Assembly (NCBI GenBank): GCA_009885795.1
Contig: VFKA01000039.1
Coordinates: forward strand, 1-64,000
DNA from: Rhodospirillales bacterium
Lineage (GTDB): Bacteria; Pseudomonadota; Alphaproteobacteria; Dongiales; Dongiaceae
DNA length: 64,000 bases
Direction of reading: 5' to 3'
The notes below the pieces were generated by a model that was given only the letters and a program-made list of their open reading frames with translations, was not told the origin of the DNA and did no database searches. The position numbers and the translations under genes are program-made. Shown here one piece after another: positions 15,736-25,386 of the stretch; the first letter of the stretch is position 1, and each line of letters begins with the position of its first letter.

Positions 15736-16131
15736 CTATTCGCCGGCCCTGGCGTAGGATCGCGCCGGGGCGGCTTCCTGCTCTTCGGCGGCCCACCGGC
15801 GCGCCACGTCGTTGAGGGCGTCGAGCGCTTGGCGCAGTTCCTGGCCACGGGCCGTCATGCCATAGGTCACCCGTGGCGGGATCGTCGCTTCGTAGTCGCG
15901 GTAGATGACCCCGGCCGCCGCCAGCGTCCGCAGCCGTCCGGTGAGGACCTTCGCGGAAATGCCCGGCACGCGCCGCTTCAAATCGCCGAACCGCGTCGGC
16001 CCGTTACCGCACAACACCCAGATGATGTAGCTCGTCCAGGGACCCATCATGAGTCGCAACAGCGAATCCATCGGGCATCCGACCGGGCTTCGGGGCATGC
16101 GCATGGGAAGCTCCCTTACTTTCGTCTTCAT
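15736..16131 (-). CDS. HxlR-family transcriptional regulator
   Basis: Winged-helix regulator of up to 131 residues of the HxlR family, often sensing electrophiles or redox stress. The family's N-terminal Cys is present in SPVGCPMDSLLRLMMGPWTSYIIWVL, followed by the helix-turn-helix (RFGDLKRRVPGISAKVLTGRLRTL) and the wing (YRDYEATIPPRVTYGMTARG). Starts at 16131, 16104 or 16098 are possible. Two inverted repeats lie immediately upstream and the next gene is divergent, fitting local autoregulation. Confidence 0.92.
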   Translation of the reverse strand: MKTKVRELPMRMPRSPVGCPMDSLLRLMMGPWTSYIIWVLCGNGPTRFGDLKRRVPGISAKVLTGRLRTLAAAGVIYRDYEATIPPRVTYGMTARGQELRQALDALNDVARRWAAEEQEAAPARSYARAGE

Positions 16132-16165
16132 ATCGATATACTAAAGTGGACCAGGTTTCACCTGG
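16130..16165. promoter_or_regulatory. Two inverted repeats upstream of the HxlR gene
   Basis: ATATCGATAT (16130-16139) and CCAGG-TTTCA-CCTGG (16151-16165) are perfect inverted repeats in the ~115-base gap between the HxlR gene and the divergent membrane-protein gene. Either could be the HxlR operator; the first overlaps the longest proposed start of the regulator. Confidence 0.5.
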
Positions 16166-16246
16166 AAACTGACTTCGCGGCCGGCTGGTTGCGCCAGCGG
16201 ACAATCCGGTTAATCTGGTATCGTATTGACGCAAAGGAGATCTCGG

Positions 16247-16567
16247 ATGCGCTTTCTGCGATGGCTGGTGCAGGCCGTAGGCTGGATTCTGGTCGCGGCG
16301 GCGTTTCTTGTTGCGGTCCGCGAGGGCTGGGCCTGGCTGGAGACCGGCAGCTGGAAGTTCGTGCCGGCCGGCAAGCTGTGGTTCGATCTGCACAAGGGCA
16401 GCCTGCAGCTGATCCAGCCGGCGATCGAGCGTCACCTCTGGCCGTTCCTGTGGAATCCGATCCTGTTCACGGTCCTGCAATGGCCGGCCTGGGCGGTACT
16501 CGGCGTTCCGGGGATCCTGCTCGCCCTTTTGCCCGGCGCAAGGCGGCGGCGTATCTTCAAGTCTTAG
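16247..16567 (+). CDS. Small membrane protein, unknown
   Basis: A 106-residue protein starting at ATG 16247 with AAGGAG (16233-16238) as ribosome-binding site. It has two hydrophobic segments (residues ~4-22 and ~73-95) joined by an amphipathic region rich in Trp, and ends in the basic GARRRRIFKS. Both ends are predicted to be anchored in the inner membrane. No family recognised. The next membrane-protein gene follows 15 bases later, so the two probably form an operon, divergent from the HxlR regulator. Confidence 0.7.
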   Translation: MRFLRWLVQAVGWILVAAAFLVAVREGWAWLETGSWKFVPAGKLWFDLHKGSLQLIQPAIERHLWPFLWNPILFTVLQWPAWAVLGVPGILLALLPGARRRRIFKS

Positions 16568-16582
16568 ATCGAAGGACGATCC

Positions 16583-16957
16583 ATGCAGACGCACCAATAT
16601 CGCACGGCAAGAAGCATTGGAAAGTTGATCGCCGCCATCGGCTGGATCGCAATTGTTCTGGCTGTCGGGTTAGCGGCTCTGGCGATGTTGGGGCTGGGTC
16701 GAATGGGTGGGGTTGGGCCCATGATGGGGGCTATGGGCCTGCCGCTGGCACTCGGACTGGCAGTCGGCGGTCTGTTCCTGGTTGGGCAGGGGCAATTGGT
16801 CCAAGCGGCCGCCGACACGGCGCGCGATACGGGCCGAGCCGTCGAGGTGCTCGAACAGATCCAGACGTCTCTGAGTGCGAGCTTTCGCGAGACGTCCGCA
16901 TCCCCCGAACTGCGCGGGCTAACCGCCGACCAATCGATCAGTCATCGCCGATCTTGA
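16583..16957 (+). CDS. Membrane protein, unknown
   Basis: A 124-residue protein with two hydrophobic segments (about 13-37 and 50-70) separated by a Gly/Met-rich turn ([14 protein letters not shown]), then a soluble helical tail ([25 protein letters not shown]). Similar small two-TM proteins with coiled tails are common in alphaproteobacteria and have no assigned role. The last 20 bases overlap the 3' end of lepA on the other strand. Confidence 0.65.
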   Translation: MQTHQYRTARSIGKLIAAIGWIAIVLAVGLAALAMLGLGRMGGVGPMMGAMGLPLALGLAVGGLFLVGQGQLVQAAADTARDTGRAVEVLEQIQTSLSASFRETSASPELRGLTADQSISHRRS

Positions 16958-18740
16958 GCGCGGCGATGAAGGCCGATTGCGGAATTTCGACATTGCCGTA
17001 CTGGCGCATCCGCTTCTTGCCCTCTTTCTGCTTGTCGAGCAGCTTGCGCTTGCGCGACACGTCGCCGCCATAGCATTTGGCGGTCACGTCCTTGCGCATC
17101 GCGCTGATGGTCTCGCGGGCGATGACGCGCCCGCCGATCGCCGCCTGGACCGCGATCTTGAACAGCTGCCGCGGGATCAATTCCTTGAGCCGCACGCAGA
17201 GCGCGCGGCCCCGCGATTCGGCGACATGGCCGTGGACGATGCAGGACAGCGCATCGACCGCCTCGGCGTTGACCAGGATCGTGAGCTTGACCAGTTGCCC
17301 CTCCTGGTAGGAGTCCAGCTGGTAGTCGAAGCTGGCATAGCCGCGCGACACCGATTTCAAGCGGTCGTGGAAGTCGAACACCACTTCGTTCAAGGGCAGC
17401 CGATAGGTCAGCATGGCGCGGCTGCCGGCATAGGTGCGGTCGAGCTGCACGCCGCGGCGGTCCTCGCAGAGCTTGAGGATGGGACCGAGATAGTCCGACG
17501 GCACCAGGATGGTGGCCTTGATCCACGGCTCCTCGATATGGTCGATGCGCACCGGATCGGGCAAATCGGCGGGATTGTGCAGTTCGAGAATATCGCCGTT
17601 GGTGAGATGGACGCGGTAGACGACACTGGGCGCGGTGGTGATGAGCTCCAGGTTGAACTCGCGCCGCAAGCGCTCCTGCACGATCTCGAGATGAAGCAGG
17701 CCGAGAAACCCGCAGCGGAACCCGAAGCCCAGCGCGGCGGATGTCTCGGGCTCGAATTGAAAGCTGGCGTCGTTGAGGCGCAATTTCGCCAGGCTCTCGC
17801 GCAGCTGCCCGTACTCGGCGGCATCGACCGGAAACAAGCCGCAAAAGACCACCGGCACCGAGGGCTTGAACCCCGGCAGCGCCTCCGCCATAGGACGCCG
17901 GTCCTCGGTGATGGTGTCGCCGATCTTGCAGTCGGCCACCTCCTTGATGCCGGCGGTCAGGAATCCGACCTGGCCGGGCCCCAGCTCGGCCGCCGTTTCC
18001 GGCTTGGGGGTGAAGAAGCCGACCCGATCCACCTCATGGGCGGCGCCGGTGGACATGAGGCGTATCTTCGTGCCGGCCTTGACGTGCCCATCCTTGACGC
18101 GCAACAGGATCACGACGCCGAGATAGGCGTCATACCAGCTATCCACCAGCAACGCCTTCAAGGGCGCGTTGCCGTCGCCTTTGGGCGCCGGCAGGCGCTC
18201 GACCAGCGCTTCGAGAACTTGATCGACATGAAGCCCGGTCTTGGCCGAGATCGCAACCGCGCCGGAAGCGTCGAGGCCGATCACGTCCTGGATCTGCTGC
18301 TTCACCCGTTCCGGCTCGGCCGCCGGCAGGTCGATCTTGTTGAGGACGACGATGATCTCGTGGTTGTTGTCGATCGCCTGATAGACGTTGGCGAGCGTCT
18401 GCGCCTCGACCCCTTGGGTCGCGTCGACGACGAGCAGCGAGCCTTCGCAGGCGGCGAGGCTGCGGCTGACTTCATACGAGAAATCGACGTGCCCCGGCGT
18501 GTCCATCAGGTTGAGTTCGTAGCTCCGGCCGTTCTTGGCGCGGTAGGCGAGGCGCACGGTCTGCGCCTTGATGGTGATGCCGCGCTCGCGCTCGATCTCC
18601 ATGGTGTCGAGCACCTGGTCGCGCATCTCGCGGGCGCTCAGGCCCCCGCAAAGCTGGATCAGGCGGTCGGCCAGCGTCGACTTGCCATGGTCGATATGGG
18701 CGATGATCGCGAAGTTGCGGATGTGGGAAAGGTCGGTCAT
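16938..18740 (-). CDS. lepA: Elongation factor 4 (LepA)
   Basis: Ribosome-associated translational GTPase of 600 residues, acting on translocation and 30S biogenesis. The G domain is intact: [14 protein letters not shown] (P-loop), [31 protein letters not shown] and [13 protein letters not shown]. Domains II, III and the EF-G-like domain V follow, and the LepA-specific C-terminal domain is recognised from [20 protein letters not shown] and [11 protein letters not shown]. Length matches the family. It is the last of a minus-strand run after pheST and the HU gene. Confidence 0.98.
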   Translation of the reverse strand: MTDLSHIRNFAIIAHIDHGKSTLADRLIQLCGGLSAREMRDQVLDTMEIERERGITIKAQTVRLAYRAKNGRSYELNLMDTPGHVDFSYEVSRSLAACEGSLLVVDATQGVEAQTLANVYQAIDNNHEIIVVLNKIDLPAAEPERVKQQIQDVIGLDASGAVAISAKTGLHVDQVLEALVERLPAPKGDGNAPLKALLVDSWYDAYLGVVILLRVKDGHVKAGTKIRLMSTGAAHEVDRVGFFTPKPETAAELGPGQVGFLTAGIKEVADCKIGDTITEDRRPMAEALPGFKPSVPVVFCGLFPVDAAEYGQLRESLAKLRLNDASFQFEPETSAALGFGFRCGFLGLLHLEIVQERLRREFNLELITTAPSVVYRVHLTNGDILELHNPADLPDPVRIDHIEEPWIKATILVPSDYLGPILKLCEDRRGVQLDRTYAGSRAMLTYRLPLNEVVFDFHDRLKSVSRGYASFDYQLDSYQEGQLVKLTILVNAEAVDALSCIVHGHVAESRGRALCVRLKELIPRQLFKIAVQAAIGGRVIARETISAMRKDVTAKCYGGDVSRKRKLLDKQKEGKKRMRQYGNVEIPQSAFIAALKIGDD

Positions 18741-18849
18741 GGATGCCGGCGGACCTTATCGGAAGATCGCCGCAATTCAACCGGATACGATCCCGCCGCG
18801 GGTCTTGGCTTGGCGCCGGCCGCCGCCGGGCCGATGGGTCGCGCGGAGT

Positions 18850-18898
18850 CCCGGACCCGCCGCTCCGCCTCGCGGATTGGACGAGGCGAGCAGCGGGG
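18850..18898 (-). terminator. Possible hairpin between the HU gene and lepA
   Basis: CCGCTCCGCCTCG and CGAGGCGAGCAGCGG can fold into a strong imperfect stem. It lies just after the HU-gene stop (18913) on the minus strand. No clear T-run follows, so it may be a weak terminator or mRNA-stabilising structure. Confidence 0.35.
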
Positions 18899-18912
18899 TC
18901 GCGAAAATCGGG

Positions 18913-19218
18913 TTAGACGGACTCTTTCAGTTCCTTCGAGGCGCGGAAAGCGACCTTCTTCGAGGCCTTGATCTTGATCGGCTCGCCGGTGGCCGGATTG
19001 CGGCCCATGCGCGCCTGGCGCTTGCGCACCTGGAAGATGCCGAGGCCCGGAAGGCGGATCTTGTCGCCTTTTTTCAAGTGCTTGCCGATCGCGGCGATGA
19101 AGCCTTCGATCACTTCGGTCGACTGCTTCTTCGTCAGCTCGTGCTTTTCCGCCAAGCTGGCGGTGATGGCGCGAAGCGTAACGGTGTTAACTTTTGGTGC
19201 CTTTGCCGTGTCTGCCAT
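18913..19218 (-). CDS. HU/IHF-family DNA-bending protein
   Basis: Nucleoid protein of about 101 residues (ATG 19218, MADTAKAPKV; ATG 19224 adds two). The fold is clear: helices TLRAITASLAEKHELTKKQSTEVIEGFIAAI, the GDKIRLPGLGIFQVRKRQAR strand region and the DNA-inserting arm tip GRNPATGEPIKIKASKKVAF with its Pro. It has an N-terminal extension of about ten residues compared with HU. It follows pheT, the place occupied by ihfA in enteric bacteria, so an IHF-alpha-like origin is possible, but the sequence itself does not decide between HU and IHF. Confidence 0.92.
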   Translation of the reverse strand: MADTAKAPKVNTVTLRAITASLAEKHELTKKQSTEVIEGFIAAIGKHLKKGDKIRLPGLGIFQVRKRQARMGRNPATGEPIKIKASKKVAFRASKELKESV

Positions 19219-19402
19219 TTTCATGTCCCCTGATTGACTGGCGAATGATTCGAATGTCGCTTGGCCTACCCGACCGGGCGTTCGACCGGCGCGCCCGAGT
19301 CGTCACTGAACCTAGAGATAGTAGCCCAACATGCGATAAAACGCTACTTCTTGTAAAGAGGCCGATAGCGATCTGTCCAGGCAAAATCGAGGGGCAACTC
19401 TG

Positions 19403-21805
19403 CTAGCTTCGCAAGGCAGCGCCGGTCGCCTTGGCCGCGGCGGCGATGATGGCTTGGCCGACGGCCTCGATTTCCGCCTCGGTCATGGTCCGGTCGCCCG
19501 CCTGGAGCGTGACCGCGATGGCCACGGACTTCTTGCCCTCGGGCACGCCGGGCCCGGTATAGACGTCGAAGAGGAGGGCGCCGGCAACGAGCGCCTTGTC
19601 GGCCTGCCTGACCGCCCGCAGCAGTTTCTCGGCCGGCACCGAGTCATCGACCACGAAGGCGAAATCGCGCTCCACCGGCTGGAACGGCGACGCCTTCAAC
19701 AGCGGACGCTGCGCGCCCTTGCCGCGTGGGCCGGGCACCCGGCCGAGGACGATCTCGAAGGCGGCCGCCGTCCCATCGAGGCCGAATGTCTTGAGCAGGC
19801 GCGGATGCAGCTCGCCGAAACAGCCGAGAATCGCCGGCCCCTGCTTGAGCGTGCCCGAACGGCCCGGATGATACCAGGACGGCGCCCGCGATTCGGTCTG
19901 CACCGCGTCGGCGCCGATGCCGCAGCCGGCCAAAATCGCCAGCGCGTCGGCCTTGGCGTGGAATGCGTCCACGACCCGCGGCTTCTCGGCCCAGTGGCGG
20001 GGGCCCGTCTTGCCGCAACGAATCCCGGCGGCGACCAGCGCCTGGCCTTCGGCCGTCGGGTCGGCGTATTGCGGCCCGACCTCGAACAGCGCCGCGTCTT
20101 CCATCCCGCGCTGGGCGTTGCGCAAGGCCGCGTCGATCAGGTTGGGCAGGATCGAGGGCCGCATGACATCGAGCTCGGCGCTGATGGGATTGACCAGCCT
20201 GACGGACGGGCGCCCATCCTCGAACGGCGCCGCCTTCACCGACGACATGAAGGAATAGGTGACCGCCTCCACCAGGCCGCGCCCCGCGAGGATGCGCTTC
20301 ACCAGCCCGGCGCGGGCCTGCGCCCGTGTCAGCGCCGGCGCCGGCAAGGCGCCGGCCCGCGGCAGCGACAGCGGCCGAATCTCGTCGAACCCCTTTACCC
20401 GCAGCACTTCCTCGACCAAATCGGCTTCGCCTTCGACGTCGGCGCGCCAGGACGGCACGCCGCAGGCAAGAAGCCCGTCGCCCTCGCGCGCGACGGTGAA
20501 ACCGAGCGCTTCCAGGATGCGCGCCTGTTCGGCTTCGGCCATGTCGAGGCCGCCGAGCCCGGCCGCGCGACCGTTGCGCAAGGTGACGAGGCGCCGCCAT
20601 TCCGGCATGGCGCCGGCGCTGACCGGGTGGCTCGCCTCGCCGCCGCAAATCTCATGGATGAGGCGCGCCGCGACCTCGGCGCCCCAATCCGCCGACACCG
20701 GATCGACGCCGCGCTCGAAGCGGTAGCGCGCGTCGCTCTCGATGCCGAGCCGACGTCCCGCCGAGGCCACGCGGCGCGGATCGAACAGCGCCACTTCGAG
20801 GAAGACCTCGGTGGTTTCGGGCGCGCAGCCGCTAAGCGCCCCGCCCATGACGCCGCCGATGCCCTGCACGCCGGCCGCATCGGCGATGACCGCCATGTCG
20901 GGATCGAGAATGTAGATCTTGCCGTCGAGCGCCGCCACGGCCTCGCCCGCGCGCGCGAAGCGCATGGTGAGATCGCCGGCGAGCTTCTTGGCGTCGAACA
21001 CGTGCAGCGGCCGGCCGAGGTCATGGGTCGCGTAGTTGGTGATGTCGACCAGCGCCGAGATCGGCCGCAGACCGATGGCCGTCAGGCGGTCCTGCATCCA
21101 TTTCGGGCTCGGCCCATTCTTGACGCCGCGGAAATAGCGCCCGACGACATAGGGGCAGGAATCGCCTTCCCCGTGCGGGAAATCGCGGTGCCACTTGAGC
21201 GGGCTTTCGAAGCTGCCTGGAACCGGCGACAGGTCGCGGGTCCGAAGCCGGCCCACGCCGGCGGCGGCCAGGTCGCGGGCGATGCCGGCCAGCCCCAGGC
21301 AATCGGCGCGGTTGGGGGTCACCTTCGCGTCGAACACCGGATCGTCCAGGCCGAGGATCGCGGCGAAGGGCGTGCCGACGGCCGCGTCGGCCGGCAACTC
21401 GATGATGCCGTCATGCTCGTCGCCCAAACCCATCTCGCGCATCGAACACAGCATGCCGTTCGATTCCACGCCCCGGATCACGCCCTTCCTCAATTCCATG
21501 TTCGTGCCCGGAATGCGGCTGCCGACCGGCGCGAACACCGCCTTCATGCCGGTGCGGGCATTCGGGGCGCCGCACACGACCTGGACCGTGCCGTGGATCG
21601 TTTCGACGACGCAGAGGCTGAGCTTGTCGGCGTTGGGGTGGCGTTTGGCCTCGGTCACGTAGGCGACGGTGAAGGGGGCCAGCGCTTTCGCCCGGTCGTC
21701 GATGCGTTCGACCTCGAGCCCCAGCATGGTGAGCGCCCTTGCGATCTCGTCGGCCGTGGCGCCGGTTTCGAGATGATCCTTCAGCCAGGAGAGCGTGAAC
21801 TTCAT
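19403..21805 (-). CDS. pheT: Phenylalanyl-tRNA synthetase beta subunit
   Basis: Beta subunit of the (alpha beta)2 enzyme, 800 residues. The usual order is visible: N-terminal [21 protein letters not shown], a tRNA-binding EMAP-like domain ([21 protein letters not shown]), the B3/B4 editing region, the B5 DNA-binding-like domain, the catalytic-like core and the C-terminal anticodon-binding FDX-ACB domain ([27 protein letters not shown]). The start at 21805 overlaps the pheS stop (ATGA), so translation is coupled. A longer upstream frame only shadows pheS. Confidence 0.98.
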   Translation of the reverse strand: MKFTLSWLKDHLETGATADEIARALTMLGLEVERIDDRAKALAPFTVAYVTEAKRHPNADKLSLCVVETIHGTVQVVCGAPNARTGMKAVFAPVGSRIPGTNMELRKGVIRGVESNGMLCSMREMGLGDEHDGIIELPADAAVGTPFAAILGLDDPVFDAKVTPNRADCLGLAGIARDLAAAGVGRLRTRDLSPVPGSFESPLKWHRDFPHGEGDSCPYVVGRYFRGVKNGPSPKWMQDRLTAIGLRPISALVDITNYATHDLGRPLHVFDAKKLAGDLTMRFARAGEAVAALDGKIYILDPDMAVIADAAGVQGIGGVMGGALSGCAPETTEVFLEVALFDPRRVASAGRRLGIESDARYRFERGVDPVSADWGAEVAARLIHEICGGEASHPVSAGAMPEWRRLVTLRNGRAAGLGGLDMAEAEQARILEALGFTVAREGDGLLACGVPSWRADVEGEADLVEEVLRVKGFDEIRPLSLPRAGALPAPALTRAQARAGLVKRILAGRGLVEAVTYSFMSSVKAAPFEDGRPSVRLVNPISAELDVMRPSILPNLIDAALRNAQRGMEDAALFEVGPQYADPTAEGQALVAAGIRCGKTGPRHWAEKPRVVDAFHAKADALAILAGCGIGADAVQTESRAPSWYHPGRSGTLKQGPAILGCFGELHPRLLKTFGLDGTAAAFEIVLGRVPGPRGKGAQRPLLKASPFQPVERDFAFVVDDSVPAEKLLRAVRQADKALVAGALLFDVYTGPGVPEGKKSVAIAVTLQAGDRTMTEAEIEAVGQAIIAAAAKATGAALRS

Positions 21806-22941
21806 CGCGCCAGCCCGCCGGTGAGCGTGGGCACGTCGAAGCCTGCGAACCCGTAATGCCGCAGCCAGCGCAGATCGCCTTCGAAGAACGTGCGCAGGTC
21901 GGGGATGCCGTATTTCAGCATGGCGATGCGCTCGATGCCCATGCCGAAGGCGAAGCCCTGGTAGCGCGTGGGGTCGATGCCGCAGATGGCGAGAACCTTC
22001 GGGTGCACCATGCCGCAGCCGAGAATCTCCAGCCAATCGTCGCCGGCGCCGATCTTCAACTCGCCGCCTTTGCGCGAGCAGCCGATATCGACCTCCGCCG
22101 AGGGCTCGGTGAACGGGAAGAAGCTCGGCCGGAAGCGCAATTTGAGATCGGCTACCCCGAAATAGGCGCGGCAGAAATCGGTGAGACAGCCCTTGAGGTG
22201 CCCCATATGGGTGGTCTCGTCCACGACCAGCCCCTCGACCTGGTGGAACATGGGCGTGTGGGTCATGTCCGAATCGCTGCGATAGGTGCGCCCCGGCGCG
22301 ATGATGCGCAACGGCGGCTTCGTCGACTGCATGGCGCGGATCTGCACCGGCGAGGTGTGCGTGCGCAGCACGCGCGTGATGTTGCTTTCCCCAGCGTCGA
22401 GGGGACCGCTTGCTCCGCCGCGGGCATCGGGGTTGGCGGGGCGGCCGATGCTCGCGGCGTCAACGTAAAAAGTATCGTGCATCTGCCGGGCCGGATGCTC
22501 GGGCGGAATGTTGAGGGCGGTGAAGTTATGAAAATCGTCCTCGATGTCCGGGCCCTCGGCGACGCTGAAACCCATCTCGCCGAAGATGGCGACGATCTCG
22601 TCCAGCGTCTGGGTGATGGGATGGAGCCGCCCCTCGCGTTCGGGCCGCGCCGGCAGGGTGACATCGATGCGGTCGGCGGCGAGCCGGGAATCGAGCTCCG
22701 CGTCGGTAAGCGCCAAGGCGCGCGCTTCGATCGCGGCCGCGATCTCGAGTTTAAGCGCGTTGCGCCGCGTACCTTCCTCGCGCCTCTCCTCGTGGGCGAG
22801 TTCCGCCACGGATTTCAGCAGCAGCGTGATCTCGCCCTTTCGCCCCAGCGCCTCGACCCGGACCGCATCGAGCGCCGCACCTGAGTCGGCGGCGCCGATG
22901 GCCGCGGTCCATTTCCGCTTGAGGCTTTCCAAATCCTGCAT
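21802..22941 (-). CDS. pheS: Phenylalanyl-tRNA synthetase alpha subunit
   Basis: Catalytic class II subunit, 379 residues. The N-terminal coiled coil is followed by motif 1 and [44 protein letters not shown], motif 2 ([13 protein letters not shown] then [26 protein letters not shown]) and motif 3 near the end ([22 protein letters not shown]). It is longer than usual because about 28 extra residues (161-188, Gly/Ala/Pro/Asp-rich) lie between DTFYV and LRTHTSPVQ. The operon order is lipoprotein gene, then pheS, then pheT. Confidence 0.98.
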   Translation of the reverse strand: MQDLESLKRKWTAAIGAADSGAALDAVRVEALGRKGEITLLLKSVAELAHEERREEGTRRNALKLEIAAAIEARALALTDAELDSRLAADRIDVTLPARPEREGRLHPITQTLDEIVAIFGEMGFSVAEGPDIEDDFHNFTALNIPPEHPARQMHDTFYVDAASIGRPANPDARGGASGPLDAGESNITRVLRTHTSPVQIRAMQSTKPPLRIIAPGRTYRSDSDMTHTPMFHQVEGLVVDETTHMGHLKGCLTDFCRAYFGVADLKLRFRPSFFPFTEPSAEVDIGCSRKGGELKIGAGDDWLEILGCGMVHPKVLAICGIDPTRYQGFAFGMGIERIAMLKYGIPDLRTFFEGDLRWLRHYGFAGFDVPTLTGGLAR

Positions 22942-22969
22942 GGGGTCTCATCCGCTGGAAACAATGGAA

Positions 22970-22993
22970 AGGGGCCGAAATCGGCTCGGCCCC
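22970..22993 (-). terminator. Hairpin between the lipoprotein gene and pheS
   Basis: AGGGGCCGA and TCGGCCCCT form a perfect nine-base-pair stem with a six-base loop, followed on the minus strand by TTTCC. It lies 9 bases after the lipoprotein stop and about 30 bases before the pheS start, so it may terminate the upstream transcript or attenuate pheST. Confidence 0.65.
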
Positions 22994-23001
22994 TCCTAAT
23001 C

Positions 23002-23397
23002 CTATTCGAGTTCCATGAGCATCAGATTGAGGGCGCTGGTCAATAGGGTCTGCGGGCGGCCATCGACCAGCATGCGTTCGAGCGCGACCCGGCTCGTTCG
23101 CCTATCGTTCAGGAATTCGAAGATGATGCGCCGTTTCTGGCCGGTCCGCGTCAGGCGGTCGATGGTGCCGGTGACGAGGATGATGTCGTCACTGTCCTCG
23201 GCGAAAGGCCGGGCGTCCCATAGGACGGTGCCGCGCGTGCCGGCGATCTGCTTGACGAGTTCCTCGTTGCTGGTGCCGGGCACCGATTGGGCGCGCTTCA
23301 CCGCGTCGATGTCGGCGGAATAGTCGGCGCAAGAGCCGAGCCCGGCGGCGAGGCCGGCCAAAAGAACCGCGCGGGCGAGCCAGCCTAATGAATGCAA
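23002..23397 (-). CDS. Putative lipoprotein, unknown
   Basis: Envelope protein of about 131 residues. The hydrophobic leader WLARAVLLAGLAAGLGSC ends in a lipobox with the acylated Cys about residue 23. The mature part is small and hydrophilic with LVKQIAGTRGTVLWDARPFAEDSDDIILVTGTIDRLTRTGQKRRII, resembling a compact beta fold. The start is probably TTG 23397, since the in-frame ATG at 23433 lies inside a dispersed palindromic repeat. No known family; lies between rplT and pheS. Confidence 0.7.
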   Translation of the reverse strand: MHSLGWLARAVLLAGLAAGLGSCADYSADIDAVKRAQSVPGTSNEELVKQIAGTRGTVLWDARPFAEDSDDIILVTGTIDRLTRTGQKRRIIFEFLNDRRTSRVALERMLVDGRPQTLLTSALNLMLMELE

Positions 23398-23423
23398 TTC
23401 CGCGAAACACTCCCGTTCCAAGG

Positions 23424-23516
23424 TCATTGTCATCGCCGGGCTTGACCCGGCGATCCAGTATTCACGCGCTCATTGAGCGCCTTGCTGGATGCCCGCGTCA
23501 AGCGCGGGCATGACAA
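23424..23516. repeat. Dispersed palindromic repeat, copy 1
   Basis: Two linked inverted repeats: TCGCCGGG-CTTGA-CCCGGCGA (23433-23453) and GCCCGCG-TCAAG-CGCGGGC (23491-23509), both flanked by GTCAT/ATGACA. The same two-hairpin unit with similar spacing occurs at 46103-46183. Confidence 0.9.
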
Positions 23517-23576
23517 CGAAGGAGGCAAACGTCAGACTCGATCCAAGAGCAAGCGCGAAAAGCACCTCTCGAATCG

Positions 23577-23936
23577 CTATCCGGCGAGCGCTCCCTTGGC
23601 CCGCTCGACCAGCGCCTTGAAGGAATCGGGTTCGAGCGATGCCAGGTCGGACATGACCTTGCGGTCGAGCAGGATGCCCGCGAGCTTGATGCCGGCGATG
23701 AATTGGGAATAGGTGAGCCCGTTCAGCCTCGCGCCGGCGTTGATGCGCTGGATCCAAAGCCCGCGGAAGTCGCGCTTCTTGCGCCGCCGGTCGCGATAGG
23801 CGTAGCGCAGGCCCTTCTCGACCTTTTGCAGCGCGATGCGATAGTTGGTCGAGGACCGGCCGCGATACCCAGCGGCCATGTCGATGATCTTCTTGTGGCG
23901 GGCGTGCGATGTCGTCCCGCGCTTGACGCGTGCCAT
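23577..23936 (-). CDS. rplT: 50S ribosomal protein L20
   Basis: Ribosomal protein L20, 119 residues, the usual length, which binds 23S rRNA early in assembly. The start [18 protein letters not shown] and the [28 protein letters not shown] region are diagnostic; it continues [27 protein letters not shown]. It lies 13 bases after rpmI in the standard order. In many bacteria L20 represses its own operon; no clear leader structure is visible here. Confidence 0.99.
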   Translation of the reverse strand: MARVKRGTTSHARHKKIIDMAAGYRGRSSTNYRIALQKVEKGLRYAYRDRRRKKRDFRGLWIQRINAGARLNGLTYSQFIAGIKLAGILLDRKVMSDLASLEPDSFKALVERAKGALAG

Positions 23937-23949
23937 GGCCGTTTCTCCT

Positions 23950-24150
23950 TCAACCGTTGGGCAGGAAGCTTTTCTTAACCACCTTGGCGTCGCGCTCGGA
24001 CATGATTTCCGAGCCGCGGTGCTGGCGCTTCATCTTCTGCGGGCGGTTGACGAGGCCGTGGCGCTTGCGCGACGGGTTCATCCGCACCTTGCCGGTGCCG
24101 GTGAGCGAGAAGCGCTTCTTGGCGCCGCTCTTGGTCTTCATCTTGGGCAT
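23950..24150 (-). CDS. rpmI: 50S ribosomal protein L35
   Basis: Ribosomal protein L35, 66 residues: [25 protein letters not shown] and [20 protein letters not shown] are classic. It is first of the rpmI-rplT pair. infC, normally directly upstream, is not here; instead the sequence moves into an AT-richer accessory segment, so a rearrangement or insertion boundary is likely just upstream. Confidence 0.99.
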   Translation of the reverse strand: MPKMKTKSGAKKRFSLTGTGKVRMNPSRKRHGLVNRPQKMKRQHRGSEIMSERDAKVVKKSFLPNG

Positions 24151-24488
24151 TTCATAAGTCCTTGATCTGGGCCGGTCATGGCCGGTTTCATGAGGCGCCG
24201 GCTTGGGGCATGCCCGTTTAGCCCATGGCCCGAGCGCCTTCGGAGAGGCCGGGTTATAGCGACGGGGCCGGGGAAACGCAAGCGGGGGGAAAGGGATGCT
24301 GATAATCTCTGAGGTCGACTCATTGCGGACGTTCTCAGGAGAGCGGGATCATTGCATCAGGGTACTTGCACGTCCCGCACCTGAAAATTTGTACCGCGTA
24401 ATGTCAAATGCATCTGACGCTGTCCAGGCGGCAGGTTGATTGCACAGTCTCGGAGTCGACAGGAAGGTTGGGCGGCAACGGTCCTGCG
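24151..24488. other. Gene-free stretch upstream of rpmI
   Basis: About 340 bases. The first ~120 carry GC-rich leader sequence for rpmI-rplT. GC content drops visibly after about 24300, marking the edge of the accessory segment. No convincing gene, tRNA or strong promoter was seen. Confidence 0.6.
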
Positions 24489-25340
24489 CTAAGTAAGGCG
24501 GTGCTGACCGTTTGAATCCGGAAACCACCGTTCCGCGTTCGCTAAGAGTTCGTCAAGGCTCGTCTGTACCGCCGGTGATGTGTCCATCTCGACCAGCGTA
24601 TACGGTGCCGCTATCGCTGCATCCTTGACCGAACCGCCAAGGTGATAGGTTCGACCATCGACCTGGAGATACCGGTCGTGCACATCGGCTGCGGCTAGAA
24701 GACGGTAGGTCTCCGGCCTTTCCCGTGCGAGCAGAGAAGAAACGGAGACCACACGATCTCGTCGGAGAATGCCACTGGCGTCACTTTTGGGCGGCTCAAG
24801 TAGGCTCTTTCTCGTCAGGAGTACGATTTCGGCTGACGGGGGAACTTCACATAAGTAACGATAAAAGACATCGCTATTGAGGTATGGATCGAAAAGATGG
24901 ATACCGCTACGAGCGGAGGCACACAGAGCACGCAGCTGCAAGTAAGCGGAGAACGGGGAGCCGCCAGGAACGATGACGTCCGGATCGTCGGCCGGAATCG
25001 CTTGGATCGCCTCGGTGCAGTGAAGGATCAACTCTTGAAAAGTTGTGAGCAAATGCTGACCACTTGCACCCTGTTCAACCTGCTGAAAAATTGCTCCAAA
25101 TCTATTCACAGCTCTTCGTGACCGAGTGTATTCGGCTTCCAGGCGTAGGCCGGGCAATTCGCAGAACCGACTGAGTTCGTTATGATACTGACTGACGTCC
25201 CTGTTGAATTGCGCCCGCACGTACGGCATATGACGCTGCATATCACCACCTTCGCTGACTAATCGACGGGTTGGATCCACCAGAAGACCCAATCCGACCA
25301 GCAGATGCTGTTTCATTTGGGTTCGAGTCACGGTCGCCAC
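24489..25340 (-). CDS. PLD-like superfamily protein, unknown role
   Basis: Protein of 283 residues. The C-terminal half looks like one phospholipase D-type domain: the strand and turn SARSGIHLFDPYLNSDVFYRYL (143-163), EIVLLTRK (171-178), and the late motif DVHDRYLQVDGRTYHLGGSVKD (219-240). There, His221-Asp-Arg223 replaces the usual HxK and is followed by GGS. Such HDR(Y/F)-type motifs with GxSxKD are known in PLD-like proteins of accessory regions. The N-terminal half is helical and unrecognised. It follows the PD-(D/E)XK-like gene on the same strand by 46 bases, so they are probably an operon. AT-richer than the surroundings. Confidence 0.65.
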   Translation of the reverse strand: MATVTRTQMKQHLLVGLGLLVDPTRRLVSEGGDMQRHMPYVRAQFNRDVSQYHNELSRFCELPGLRLEAEYTRSRRAVNRFGAIFQQVEQGASGQHLLTTFQELILHCTEAIQAIPADDPDVIVPGGSPFSAYLQLRALCASARSGIHLFDPYLNSDVFYRYLCEVPPSAEIVLLTRKSLLEPPKSDASGILRRDRVVSVSSLLARERPETYRLLAAADVHDRYLQVDGRTYHLGGSVKDAAIAAPYTLVEMDTSPAVQTSLDELLANAERWFPDSNGQHRLT

Positions 25341-25386
25341 CTACCATAGTTGCCAGAGTCAGAGCACTGATACCCCTTAACCATTC

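Noticed and set aside
16977-18971. 664-codon plus-strand frame antisense to lepA
   Set aside because: Shadow of lepA caused by high third-position GC.
19454-21856. 800-codon plus-strand frame antisense to pheT
   Set aside because: Mirror frame of a GC-rich conserved gene; its Arg/His/Gly/Ala-rich text has no family features.
23398-23433. ATG 23433 as start of the lipoprotein gene
   Set aside because: It lies inside a dispersed palindromic repeat and would put extra polar residues before the signal peptide.
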